Origin: JAKFWI01 sp031399165
Lineage (GTDB): Bacteria > Pseudomonadota > Alphaproteobacteria > Caulobacterales > Aquidulcibacteraceae
Direction: 5' to 3'
Length of the DNA: 64,000 nucleotides
Assembly (NCBI GenBank): GCA_031399165.1
Contig: JANNOO010000036.1
Span: 1-64,000 of the forward strand
Position 1 is the stretch's first letter. Each line of letters begins with the position of its first letter. Position numbers and translations under genes: made by a program. The notes beneath the pieces are model-generated. The model did not search any database, was not told the origin of the DNA, and saw nothing but the letters and a program-made list of their open reading frames with translations. This document shows positions 51,768-59,904 of this stretch, in pieces.

Positions 51768-52921
51768 GCGCTGAGGCGCTGGATCAGGCGCTGCATGAAG
51801 AGCGCGCCTTCGCCGATTTGCTCTTCCGCGATCCATTCGTCAGGCTGGTGCGCCTGATCGATTGAGCCGGGCCCGCACAACACCACTGAAAAGCCGGACA
51901 GCTGAAACAAGCCCGCCTCAGCAGCGTAGGACGCTACATGCGTCTCGTTATCGCCGGTTAACGCCCGCGCTAGCGCTTCGGCCTCGCCATTGCCGATGAA
52001 CGCTAACGGCGGCGTCAGTGAACGGCGTTCCCACCGCACGCCGCCCTCTGGCGCGCGCTGCTTGATCTCAGCATCAAGTTTCGCGGCTGCGGCGGCGAAG
52101 CGATCGACATAAACTTGCGCGTCCTCGCTCGGCGGCCAGCGCACATCCCAGAGGAATTTGCACTCGCGCGCCAGGATGTTGCTTGCCGTACCGCCTACGA
52201 CCTTGCCGATCGTAAGCGTGGCCGATGGCGGTTCGAACGGCGAATCCTTCGGCGCGTTCGCCAAAGCCTCGTCGGCCATGCCCAGCACGAACTGCATCAG
52301 CTTGAGCGCTTCGGCGTTTGCCGAAACGCCGCGATGGGGTTGACTGGAATGGGCTTCTCTGCCGGTCACGGTGACTTCCACGGTCAAGACGCCCTTCTGA
52401 CCGGAAATTACCTTCATGCTCGTCGGTTCGCCGACGATCACGGCGGAAGGCCTGGGATAGAACGACGCAATGTCAGCGATCAGACCCGGCGCGCCAAAAC
52501 AGCCAATCTCCTCGTCATAGGAGAAGGCCAGGATCAGCGGCCGCTTCAGCGGCGCGGCCAGCGCCTCGTCAACATGCGCCAGCGCCAGCGCCAGGAACGC
52601 CTTCATATCAGCCGCGCCGCGCCCGAAATATTTTCCGTCGCGCTTCGTGAGGGTCCAGGGATCGGACGTCCACGGCTGCCCATCGACGGGAACGACGTCT
52701 GTATGGCCCGAAAGAACGACGCCGCCCGCCGCCTCCGGCCCGACCAGTGCATGCAGGTTTGCCTTTGAGCCGTCAGCGTTCGGCACGCGGCGTGTTTTCA
52801 CGCCCCGCGCATGAAGAAACGCCTCTACCCACTCGATCAGCGCCAGATTCGAATCTCGCGACGTAGTGTCGAAAGAGATCAGGCGCTCAAGGATCTCGAT
52901 GGCGGCGCTTTGCCTGGACAT
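51764..52921 (-). CDS. argE: Acetylornithine deacetylase (M20 family)
   Basis: A 385-residue M20 metallohydrolase. LSGHTDVVPVDGQPW and WGRGAADMKAF-like KYFGRGAADMKAFLALAL hold the zinc-binding His and Asp, SYDEEIGCFGAPGLIA has the catalytic and metal Glu pair, and AVIVGEPTSMKVISGQKG is an ArgE-type block. The C-terminal CGPGSIDQAHQPDEWI holds the last metal His. It removes acetyl from N-acetylornithine in arginine synthesis. ATG 52921 fits the family N-terminus (MSRQSAAIEILERLISFDTTSR); longer extensions overlap the GNAT gene. Confidence 0.92.
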   Translation of the reverse strand: MSRQSAAIEILERLISFDTTSRDSNLALIEWVEAFLHARGVKTRRVPNADGSKANLHALVGPEAAGGVVLSGHTDVVPVDGQPWTSDPWTLTKRDGKYFGRGAADMKAFLALALAHVDEALAAPLKRPLILAFSYDEEIGCFGAPGLIADIASFYPRPSAVIVGEPTSMKVISGQKGVLTVEVTVTGREAHSSQPHRGVSANAEALKLMQFVLGMADEALANAPKDSPFEPPSATLTIGKVVGGTASNILARECKFLWDVRWPPSEDAQVYVDRFAAAAAKLDAEIKQRAPEGGVRWERRSLTPPLAFIGNGEAEALARALTGDNETHVASYAAEAGLFQLSGFSVVLCGPGSIDQAHQPDEWIAEEQIGEGALFMQRLIQRLSA

Positions 52922-52952
52922 GGCTTGATCTATAGACGCCGTCACACAGGCT

Positions 52953-53474
52953 TCATAGCGCGCGCGCGAACACCACGTCGTCGTGCGCGGTGGCGCCGAT
53001 GGTGAATTTGCGCATGCCCAGCCGTGTAAAGCCGGCGTTCTCGTAAAAAGCCACACCCGAGCCGTTCAGAGTGTTGACGCCAACGATAAGGCGCGCCCTG
53101 CCCATTTCCTGCGCAGCGGCTGCCGCCACTTGGAGCAGATTGCCCCCGAGCTTACGCCCGTGAAACGGCTGCAAAACGTACAGCCGATGGATTTCCGCAT
53201 CGTCCGAGCGTGGTCCTGGCGCGGGGTCGATTGGCGGGCCCAGCGACACAAATCCAACCGGCGCATAACCTATCTCGGCCTCCGCCAGCCATAGGCGCCA
53301 AGCCGGATCAACCAGCAGCTCGCCATAAAACGACGCGGCGTGCTTCACGACGCAATGGGCGCTGATGTCGGCAGCGTCGAGCGCGCCGGCATAGGTTTCA
53401 AGAAATGTCGCCGCGCCGATCAGCGCAAGCGTTCGCTCATCGCCCGGCGCGGCCCGCCGGATTGGCGCTTTCAT
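52953..53474 (-). CDS. GNAT family N-acetyltransferase
   Basis: A 173-residue GCN5-related acetyltransferase. IHRLYVLQPFHGRKLGGNLLQVAAAAAQ is motif A, where acetyl-CoA binds through the Gln/Arg-x-x-Gly-x-Gly/Ala-type loop, and GVNTLNGSGVAFYENAGFTRLG is motif B. The N-terminus (IRRAAPGDERTLALIGAATF) is a typical first strand and helix. Substrate is not predictable. It begins directly after the FKBP stop codon and precedes argE on the same strand. Confidence 0.85.
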   Translation of the reverse strand: MKAPIRRAAPGDERTLALIGAATFLETYAGALDAADISAHCVVKHAASFYGELLVDPAWRLWLAEAEIGYAPVGFVSLGPPIDPAPGPRSDDAEIHRLYVLQPFHGRKLGGNLLQVAAAAAQEMGRARLIVGVNTLNGSGVAFYENAGFTRLGMRKFTIGATAHDDVVFARAL

Positions 53475-54014
53475 CTAGAATTTGCCGACGATCTTGCCGT
53501 CCGGCGTCCTGTAGCCGAGCAGCTCAACTTTGAAGATCAGCACCGACTGACCAGGAATCGCGGGCGGGCTACCGTTCTCGCCGTAACCGATCTCGGGCGG
53601 CAGAACGAGCTGGAATTCCGATCCGGGATGCATCAGCTGAAGCGCTTCGGTCCAGCCCGGGATCACGCCGCCGACCTCGAACTGAATCGGCTCGCCACGC
53701 TCGTATGCGCTATCGAACACATTGCCGTTCACCAGCTTGCCTTCGTACATCACGTTGACCGTATCCTGCGCCGAAGGCGGCGCCAGTTTTTCGTCACCCT
53801 TGCGCACCACCTGGTATTGCAAACCAGACGCTGTCGTCGTCACGCCAGCTTTGGCCTTGTTCTCCACGAGAAATTTTTGCCCCTCCGCGATAACGGCGCC
53901 GGTAGCATCCGCCTCCGCCTTGTTCTGCTTGTCGATTTCTTCCATCACCGAGGATTGCTGGCCGCACGCGGCAAGCGCCGCGGCAAGTGCGAGCGTAGCG
54001 AACATTTTTCTCAT
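53475..54014 (-). CDS. FKBP-type peptidyl-prolyl isomerase, lipoprotein
   Basis: A 179-residue exported protein. The lipobox LAAC in FATLALAAALAACGQQSS gives a cleavage before Cys17, with Gly at the +2 position, which suits outer-membrane sorting. A short helical segment (25-60) precedes the FKBP domain (about 65-175: VNVMYEGKLVNGNVFDSAYERG, GWTEALQLMHPGSEFQLVLPPEIGYGENG, PGQSVLIFKVELL). These are FkpA/Mip-type folding helpers of the periplasm. Its start overlaps the GST stop by four bases, giving a GST-FKBP-GNAT chain. Confidence 0.92.
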   Translation of the reverse strand: MRKMFATLALAAALAACGQQSSVMEEIDKQNKAEADATGAVIAEGQKFLVENKAKAGVTTTASGLQYQVVRKGDEKLAPPSAQDTVNVMYEGKLVNGNVFDSAYERGEPIQFEVGGVIPGWTEALQLMHPGSEFQLVLPPEIGYGENGSPPAIPGQSVLIFKVELLGYRTPDGKIVGKF

Positions 54015-54679
54015 CGATACAATCCATCCGTTGCGGGCAAGTCCCAGGATTCTTTAAGCGCCGCCGCTTCCCACTCGCGGAAAGCCCCGTCAGCGAAAAT
54101 CGTTTCGCAATAAGCCTTGACCTCATCAGGCATTACCACGGCGTACGTGCGCAGGCGTGTGCATACCGGCGCGTAGAACGCGTCAGCAATGGAACGCACG
54201 CCAAACAGAAACGCCCCCTTATCGCTGTGCTGCGCGCGCGCGCCCTTCCAAAGCGCAAAGAGACGATCCAGATCGCGGCGCGTATCATCGCCCCATTTCG
54301 GTTCCTGATCGAGGCGGCGCTTGATGTTCATTGATAGATCGCGGCGCAGCGCTGGAAAGCCGGAATGCATCTCCGCCGCCGCCGCGCGCGCCATGGCCCG
54401 CACCTTCGCGTCAGCCGGCCAAAGCGTATTGTTCTGCTCCGCCGCCCATTCACAGATCGCCAAACTGTCGTAGATCGCCACGCCGTCAAGGTGCAGCACC
54501 GGCACGCGGCCTGATGGGCTGATCTCGAGAATATGCGCCGATCGTTGATGACCATAGCCCGCGTCATCGCCAAGGCGGCGGACCTGCTCTTCAAACGCCA
54601 CGCCCGCCCATTTCAACGCGAGCCAGGGACGCATCGACCAGGAGGAATAATTCTTGTTGCCGATAAACAGCGTCGCCAA
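54011..54679 (-). CDS. Glutathione S-transferase family protein
   Basis: A 222-residue GST. The thioredoxin-like N-terminal domain starts LFIGNKNYSSWSMRPWLALKWAGVAFEE with the catalytic-type Ser and shows GRVPVLHLDGVAIYDSLAICEWAAE, the glutathione-binding VP-x-L and D-S pair. The helical C-terminal domain ends ETIFADGAFREWEAAALKE. NYSSWSMRPWL is frequent in a bacterial GST subgroup of unclear substrate. It is the first gene of the GST-FKBP-GNAT run and lies directly upstream of nothing on its 5' side but a terminator of the next unit. Confidence 0.88.
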   Translation of the reverse strand: MATLFIGNKNYSSWSMRPWLALKWAGVAFEEQVRRLGDDAGYGHQRSAHILEISPSGRVPVLHLDGVAIYDSLAICEWAAEQNNTLWPADAKVRAMARAAAAEMHSGFPALRRDLSMNIKRRLDQEPKWGDDTRRDLDRLFALWKGARAQHSDKGAFLFGVRSIADAFYAPVCTRLRTYAVVMPDEVKAYCETIFADGAFREWEAAALKESWDLPATDGLYR

Positions 54680-54708
54680 GCCGGGCTCCTATCCGCGCTG
54701 TATCGCAG

Positions 54709-54735
54709 AAAACAAACAGCCCGCCTATAGCGGGC
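54709..54735 (-). terminator. Rho-independent terminator of the CsgG-like gene
   Basis: On the minus strand GCCCGC, loop TATAG, GCGGGC (54719-54735) is followed by the U-rich run TGTTTGTTTT (54709-54718). This is a textbook intrinsic terminator. It ends the unit of the CsgG-like gene just before the GST gene starts. Confidence 0.85.
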
Positions 54736-54746
54736 CGTTGAGTGCT

Positions 54747-54771
54747 GGGCGCGCCGCGAAGCAGCGCGCCC
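54747..54771. terminator. Second hairpin downstream of the CsgG-like gene
   Basis: GGGCGCGC (54747-54754), nine-base loop, GCGCGCCC (54764-54771), a perfect 8-bp stem. It lacks its own U-tract and lies 12 bases ahead of the main terminator on the minus strand, probably helping transcript 3' stability or termination. Confidence 0.5.
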
Positions 54772-54788
54772 GATCACTGCTTTACTGA

Positions 54789-55688
54789 CTATTTAGCCGG
54801 CGCGAGATCGGTGTTGTTCACCCAGCCCGCATTGTCATTCTCGTCGGTGACTTCCCAATAGACGCCTTCCTTGTTGCCCGTCGGGTAAACGAGCGCACCG
54901 GCCGACAGGTCACGCACTTTCGAGCCCGAGCCCGTGGGGTACTTCCACAGCGAGGCTTTCGAGGAAACCGCGTAGGCTTTCTTCGGCGCCGAAGCGAGCA
55001 CGACGTTTCCGCCGCCCGTCTGGCCGACCATGTCCACGTAGGCGTTCAGGAACGCCTGCGTGACCACTTTGCCGACTTCGGTGTTATCATAACCGCCGCC
55101 GATCACGCCGCCGCCGCCGAGGAAGCCGCCGGCGCCGAAGGCCAGATTGGTCTTCTTCGCATCACCCTGCGAGACCACTTCGGTTTCCGTCGTCTTGGTA
55201 TTGATGAGCGACAGGATCGCCGTAGCGGTCATGTTTTTCATATTGATGCCGCCGAGCACGGCGCCGAAGCGTCCGCCGACGATTCCGCCCAGGGCGCCAC
55301 CCACGGCGCCGCCCCCGGAATTGGAATTCTGTGCGGCGACTTCAGCCTGGATGATGTAATCGGCCGTGGTGATCTGCCCCTTGCCGACGTTAGAGCCGGC
55401 GCGCAGTTCGCCGCCGCCTGCAAGATCACGCTCAAGTTTGGCGGCATCCAGACCAGCGCCGCGCTCGACGAGCTTGAAGCAACCTGATTGCTGCACAAAC
55501 ACGCGCAACAATTTCGCTGGCGGCTGCAAACCCATCGCCTGCCAGCCCTGCTGGTCGCCATTGATGATCATCGCCGTGCCGATCTGCTTGGAGCATTTCG
55601 GGATCGCCGTCGCGTCGGCTTTGTCGGCCGCAAAGGCCGGGCTCGCCTGACCGACAAAAACGGCCGCGGAAACCAATATACGTTTCAT
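54789..55688 (-). CDS. CsgG-like exported protein with C-terminal SH3-like domain
   Basis: A 299-residue protein with a signal peptide (MKRILVSAAVFVGQASPAFA, cleavage after residue 20) but no lipobox Cys, unlike true CsgG. Residues about 50-215 resemble the CsgG fold: LLRVFVQQSGCFKLVERGAGLDAAKLER, ADYIIQAEVAAQNSNSG and TATAILSLINTKTTETEV with glycine-rich loops. Residues about 235-298 look like an SH3 domain (SSKASLWKYPTGSGSKV, WEVTDENDNAGWVNN). A role in outer-membrane or peptidoglycan-associated assembly is inference. It has its own terminator. Confidence 0.7.
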   Translation of the reverse strand: MKRILVSAAVFVGQASPAFAADKADATAIPKCSKQIGTAMIINGDQQGWQAMGLQPPAKLLRVFVQQSGCFKLVERGAGLDAAKLERDLAGGGELRAGSNVGKGQITTADYIIQAEVAAQNSNSGGGAVGGALGGIVGGRFGAVLGGINMKNMTATAILSLINTKTTETEVVSQGDAKKTNLAFGAGGFLGGGGVIGGGYDNTEVGKVVTQAFLNAYVDMVGQTGGGNVVLASAPKKAYAVSSKASLWKYPTGSGSKVRDLSAGALVYPTGNKEGVYWEVTDENDNAGWVNNTDLAPAK

Positions 55689-55713
55689 GAGAGCGCCCCC
55701 TAACCTTCATCTG

Positions 55714-55734
55714 CGGCCCCCGGGCTGGGGGCCG
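55714..55734. terminator. Strong GC hairpin between ilvA and the CsgG-like gene
   Basis: CGGCCCCC (55714-55721), loop GGGCT, GGGGGCCG (55727-55734). It lies about 50 bases beyond the ilvA stop on the minus strand and upstream of the CsgG-like start. No U-tract follows on either side, so it may be a U-less terminator or an attenuating 5' structure. Confidence 0.45.
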
Positions 55735-55782
55735 GCTTACCGCTTACTTAGCACAGGAAAATCGCGGCGTGTATGCGGCCGC

Positions 55783-57015
55783 TTAAAGTCGCCGGGGCGG
55801 ATAGCCCGCCTCGCATAGCGCCTCGACGATTTCCGCCGTGTGCTGGGCGTCCCGGGTCTCGATCAGAATGTCGAACTCGGCCCCTTTTGCTGGCACGTCC
55901 AGCGCCAGCCGGTTGTGGGCGACTTCGATGATATTGGCGCCCATAGCCCCAAGAATGGTCGACACCGTCGCCAGCAAGCCAGGCCGGTCATCACCTATCA
56001 GGCGAAGCGAGACGATCCGCTCCTCGCGCACCAGGGCGCGCGTCAGCACCGAAGTAAGCAGGCGGGTGTCGATATTGCCGCCCGTCAAAATCACGCCAAC
56101 CTTCTTGCCGCGGAACAGGTCAGGGTATTGAAGCAACGCCGCCAGAGAGGCCGCGCCGGCGCCCTCCGCGACCGTTTTCTCTACGTTGCAGTAGAGCGCG
56201 ATCGCGCGCTCGAAATACGACTCCTCAATCAGCAGCACGTCTTCAATCAGTGGACGCGCGACGGCATAAGTCAGATCGCCGACCTGCTTGACCGCTATGC
56301 CTTCAGCAATGGTCGTCCCGCCTATTTTCGTTGGCTGTCCGTGCATGCGCGCGGTGAACGAGGGATACAGCGCCGGCTCAAGGCCGATCACGCGCACCTG
56401 CGGCTTCAAATGCTTTACCGCCGTCGCGACGCCGGAAATCAGCCCGCCGCCGCCAATCGGCACTGGCAATATCTCAAGGTCCGGCGCCTGTTCCAGCATC
56501 TCAATGCCGAGCGTACCCTGCCCCGCGATCACGTCAGGATCGTTGAACGGATGCACGAAAGTGAGGCCGCGTTCGGCGCAAATTTTCAGCGCATGCGTCT
56601 GGCTCTCATCGAAGCTGTCGCCGTGCAGGATGATCTCGGCGCGGAAATAGCGCGTTTGTTCTACTTTCACGAACGGCGTGGCGCGCGGCATCACGATCGT
56701 CACCGGCACGCCAAGACGCTGGCCGTGATAGGCCAAGCCCTGCGCGTGGTTTCCGGCGGAGGCGGCAATGACGCCCTGTCTACGTTCAACGGGCGAAAGC
56801 AGCAGCAATTTATTCAGCGCGCCCCGCTCTTTATAGGACGCTGCAAACTGCAAATTCTCGAACTTCACCCAGACTTCGGCGCCGGTAATGTGCGACAGCG
56901 TCCGCGATAGGCGCATCGGCGTGCGCTCAATCGCGCCCTTCAGGCGCGCCGCGGCCGCCGCGACGTCGTCAAACGAAACGGTCTGGTTGGGCAGGGAAAG
57001 CGCTGTATCGGCCAT
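55783..57015 (-). CDS. ilvA: Threonine ammonia-lyase (with C-terminal ACT domain)
   Basis: A 410-residue fold-type II PLP enzyme. KFENLQFAASYKERGALNKLLLL contains the PLP lysine, AASAGNHAQGLAYHG is the phosphate-contacting loop region, PIGGGGLISGVATAVKHL is the Gly-rich PLP-phosphate loop, and GGNIDTRLL closes the catalytic domain. Residues about 330-408 form an ACT domain (IVSLRLIGDDRPGLLATVSTIL), which often binds amino-acid effectors. It deaminates threonine to 2-oxobutyrate. ATG 57015 starts the family-like N-terminus. Confidence 0.93.
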   Translation of the reverse strand: MADTALSLPNQTVSFDDVAAAAARLKGAIERTPMRLSRTLSHITGAEVWVKFENLQFAASYKERGALNKLLLLSPVERRQGVIAASAGNHAQGLAYHGQRLGVPVTIVMPRATPFVKVEQTRYFRAEIILHGDSFDESQTHALKICAERGLTFVHPFNDPDVIAGQGTLGIEMLEQAPDLEILPVPIGGGGLISGVATAVKHLKPQVRVIGLEPALYPSFTARMHGQPTKIGGTTIAEGIAVKQVGDLTYAVARPLIEDVLLIEESYFERAIALYCNVEKTVAEGAGAASLAALLQYPDLFRGKKVGVILTGGNIDTRLLTSVLTRALVREERIVSLRLIGDDRPGLLATVSTILGAMGANIIEVAHNRLALDVPAKGAEFDILIETRDAQHTAEIVEALCEAGYPPRRL

Positions 57016-57131
57016 GAGCGGCCGGACCCTAGTGGGATGGGACTGGGGTTGCAACGTACGGATCACGGCGCTGTGCGTTCCCCTGGAGGCCTATCGCGCC
57101 GCATAAGGTGAAAGAGCGAACGGAGCGCCCC

Positions 57132-57767
57132 ATGCTGTTAACGAAACGCGCATTCATCGCCGCGGCAGGCGCGAGTTTGGCGGCGCCAATCTCGGCCCGC
57201 GCGCAAGCCCTAAGTCCAACGCCGTCCCAGGTCGAAGGCCCCTATTACCCCTACGTCCGGCCGATGGAGCAGGATTTCGACCTGACGCGCCTCAAGGGTC
57301 ATTCGGATCGCGCCAGGGGCCAGGTGCTTGACCTTGTTGGCCGCGTGACCGACCGGGACGGCAAGCCTGCAGCAAATGTGCTGGTGGAGCTGTGGCAGGC
57401 CAATGCGGCGGGCCGCTATGATCATCCCGGCGAGACCGGCAGCGCCACCGCCCCGCTCGATCCGAATTTCCAGGGCTACGGCGCGCAGCGCACCGATGGC
57501 CAGGGCCGCTTCCGGTTCCTGACGATAAAGCCCGCGCCCTACCGCCAGGGCCGGAACATGCGCCCCGCGCACATCCATTTCAAATTCAAGAACGCAGCCG
57601 ATAATCTCACCACGCAGATGTATTTCCCGGATGATCGTTATCTCGCGTCGGATTTCGTTTTTCGCGGGCAATCGCCACAGAGTTCGCCGCTCCTTTCGCG
57701 GCTAACCGACAACGGCGGCGGCGAACCAGGATCGACGCTGTGCACGTGGAATGTCGTGCTCGGCTAG
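57132..57767 (+). CDS. Exported intradiol ring-cleavage dioxygenase-like protein
   Basis: A 211-residue protein with an N-terminal signal resembling a Tat leader (LTKRAFIAAAGASLAAPISARAQA). VEGPYYPYVRPMEQD is the start of intradiol dioxygenase domains, followed by GRVTDRDGKPAANVLVELWQANAAGRYDHP and RPAHIHFKFKN, which hold the Tyr and His positions that bind iron. The C-terminal part has LCTWNVVLG. Known relatives (protocatechuate or catechol dioxygenases) are cytoplasmic, so the secreted form is a distinct and poorly understood group. The ATG is preceded by GGAG; the in-frame GTG 57108 is an alternative. Confidence 0.75.
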   Translation: MLLTKRAFIAAAGASLAAPISARAQALSPTPSQVEGPYYPYVRPMEQDFDLTRLKGHSDRARGQVLDLVGRVTDRDGKPAANVLVELWQANAAGRYDHPGETGSATAPLDPNFQGYGAQRTDGQGRFRFLTIKPAPYRQGRNMRPAHIHFKFKNAADNLTTQMYFPDDRYLASDFVFRGQSPQSSPLLSRLTDNGGGEPGSTLCTWNVVLG

Positions 57768-57771
57768 GCCG

Positions 57772-59598
57772 TCAGTCGACGGAGAGGTCCGCGTCGAACT
57801 GAGCGGCGAAATGACCGGACCCGTAATTCACCATCTCGGGCACATATTGCTCTGCATCGGGATCGTCGATCAGCTTCGACTTCAGGAATCTGAGACTTGC
57901 GCGCGTATCGAGCGGCGAAGGCAGATCGCCGAGTGCGACACGCGGACGGCTGCGCGCTAGCACGGGGTCAGGCACCGGGGCGGCAGCCATCAGCGCCTTC
58001 GTGTAGGGGTGCCGCGGATGCGAATAGACCGCTTCGGACGGACCATGCTCAACGACGCGGCCAAGATAAAGGACCATAAGGCGGTGCGATATCTCACGCA
58101 CTACCGCCAAATCATGGCTGATAAACACCAGCGCCAGATTGAACTTTTGCTGAAGTTCGATCAGCAGGCGGACGATCTGCGCCTGGATCGAAACATCCAG
58201 CGCCGAAACCGCTTCATCGCAGACAACGAGCTTTGGCTTTAAAATCATCGCTCGCGCCACACCAACGCGCTGGTTCTGTCCGCCCGACAATTCATGAGGA
58301 TAGCGGTTGATCATACCGGGATCGAGGCCCACCGCCGCCATGATCTCCCGCACCTGCTCTTCGCGCTGCTCAACCGTAAGATCAGGCCGGAACGAGGTAA
58401 GCGGTTCGGCGATCGACGTGCCAATGCTCATGCGCGGATCGAGGCTGGCGAGCGGATCCTGGAACACGATCTGCAAGTCCTTGCGAACGGCGCGCACTTC
58501 AGTCTGATCTGCCCGGCTGAAGCTGCGGCCAAGGAACGTCACCGCGCCTTGGGTGATCGGCGCAAGACGCAGGATCGCCCGCGCCAGCGTTGACTTGCCA
58601 CAGCCGCTCTCGCCCACGACGCCAAGTGTTTCGCCCGCTATCAGCGTGAAGCTCACGCCATCGACAGCGCGCAGCATTTTGCGCTTGCCGAAAAGGCCGC
58701 CCTCTACCCGGATCGGGTAGTGCACCTTCAAATCCTGCACATCCAACAAGATCGGCGCATCGGGCGACAATGCGGACACCAGCGCCGAGCGGCCGTCCTC
58801 TATGCGCGGCGCCGCTTCGATCAGCGTCTTTGTGTAGGCCTCGCGCGGGCTGGCGAACAAATCCTGCACCGGCGCTGTCTCGACGATTTCGCCATAGCGC
58901 ATCACGCAAACGCGCTGAGCCAACCGCGCGATCACGCCCATATCGTGCGTGATGAGCGCGATCGCCGTGCCCGTTTCACGCTGCAAATCCTCCAGCAGAT
59001 CGAGCACTTGCGCCTGCACCGTTGAATCGAGAGCGGTCGTCGGCTCGTCGGCGATCAGCAATTCGGGGCCGCCCATCATCGCCATCGCGATCATCACGCG
59101 CTGGCGCATACCGCCCGACAATTCGTGCGGATATTGCCGCAAGCGCCGCTCGGCTTCGGGGATACGCACCTTATGCAGCCACTCGATACAATAGAGCCTG
59201 CCCGCGGCGCCCGCCTTCAATTCGTGATGGCGCAGCACTTCCATCATCTGCGCCTCGACCGTGAGGTGTGGGGTCAAGGCGGTCAAAGGGTCCTGGAACA
59301 CCATCGAAACCTTGGCGCCGCGCACCTTGTCGAGGCGCGCGCGCGGCATCGCCAGGAGGTCTTCGCCGCCAAACCGCGCATCGCCTGTTACGCGCGCATT
59401 GGCGGCGGCCAAGCGAAATGCAGCGAGGAAGGTTTGGGTCTTGCCGGAGCCGCTTTCGCCGACGATGCCGAGGCATTCGCCGCGTGAGATGCTGAGCGAA
59501 ACATCCTTGACCGCCTCAACCACCCCGTCAGGAGTGTCGAACGTCACGTTGAGGTTGGTGAGTTCAAGAACGGGCGCGCCGGCCGCAACGTCGGTCAT
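57772..59598 (-). CDS. Dipeptide/oligopeptide ABC transporter, fused double ATPase
   Basis: A 608-residue tandem of two DppD/DppF-type ATPases. The first half has Walker A GESGSGKTQTFLA, LSGGMRQRVMIAMAM and LLIADEPTTALD; the second has GESGCGKSTLARAIL, LSGGQNQRVGVARAM and LVVCDEAVSALDVS. A C-terminal oligopeptide-transporter extension (HPRHPYTKALMAAAPVPDP) is present after each. In the usual operon permeases and a binding protein lie beside it, but none is seen here, so it is an orphan or works with distant partners. Peptide or glutathione import is the family role. Confidence 0.88.
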   Translation of the reverse strand: MTDVAAGAPVLELTNLNVTFDTPDGVVEAVKDVSLSISRGECLGIVGESGSGKTQTFLAAFRLAAANARVTGDARFGGEDLLAMPRARLDKVRGAKVSMVFQDPLTALTPHLTVEAQMMEVLRHHELKAGAAGRLYCIEWLHKVRIPEAERRLRQYPHELSGGMRQRVMIAMAMMGGPELLIADEPTTALDSTVQAQVLDLLEDLQRETGTAIALITHDMGVIARLAQRVCVMRYGEIVETAPVQDLFASPREAYTKTLIEAAPRIEDGRSALVSALSPDAPILLDVQDLKVHYPIRVEGGLFGKRKMLRAVDGVSFTLIAGETLGVVGESGCGKSTLARAILRLAPITQGAVTFLGRSFSRADQTEVRAVRKDLQIVFQDPLASLDPRMSIGTSIAEPLTSFRPDLTVEQREEQVREIMAAVGLDPGMINRYPHELSGGQNQRVGVARAMILKPKLVVCDEAVSALDVSIQAQIVRLLIELQQKFNLALVFISHDLAVVREISHRLMVLYLGRVVEHGPSEAVYSHPRHPYTKALMAAAPVPDPVLARSRPRVALGDLPSPLDTRASLRFLKSKLIDDPDAEQYVPEMVNYGSGHFAAQFDADLSVD

Positions 59599-59904
59599 GC
59601 CGGCAGACTAACCGCAGCCGCCCGTGTGTCCACAGCGCCCCGTGCATAAGCCAAAAAGAAAGAGGCGCGACCCCCTCCGGCCGCGCCTCTCATCCCCTTG
59701 CCCCCGTGGCGTCCGCCGCTTCCCCCGCCACAATCGCGAGGCAGAGAGAACCCCCTCCACGCGCCTGTGGAAAGGTGGAAAACTCACAAACGCCGACAGA
59801 GACCGGCCACATGTTACAAAAAAGCAACGCTTCGTGCGCCCGCGGTCAAATTTGCCTCTATGCAGCCCTGGCGGGCAGCGAAAAATCGCGGGCTTCAGCG
59901 GATG
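59599..59904. other. Intergenic region with one terminator
   Basis: About 300 bases lie between the stop of the SleB-like gene and the start of the ABC ATPase. Apart from the minus-strand terminator listed separately I see no RNA gene or coding region. The ABC ATPase promoter should lie between the terminator and its ATG (59598), leaving about 50 bases. Confidence 0.4.
59651..59690 (-). terminator. Rho-independent terminator downstream of the SleB-like gene
   Basis: Stem AGAGGCGCG (59661-59669) and CGCGCCTCT (59682-59690) with a 12-base loop, followed on the minus strand by TTTCTTTTTGG. It would end transcription from the SleB-like gene, though it lies about 215 bases after its stop. Confidence 0.75.

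Noticed and set aside
55840..56910. 356-codon frame antisense to ilvA
   Set aside because: Shadow of a conserved enzyme; no recognisable domain.
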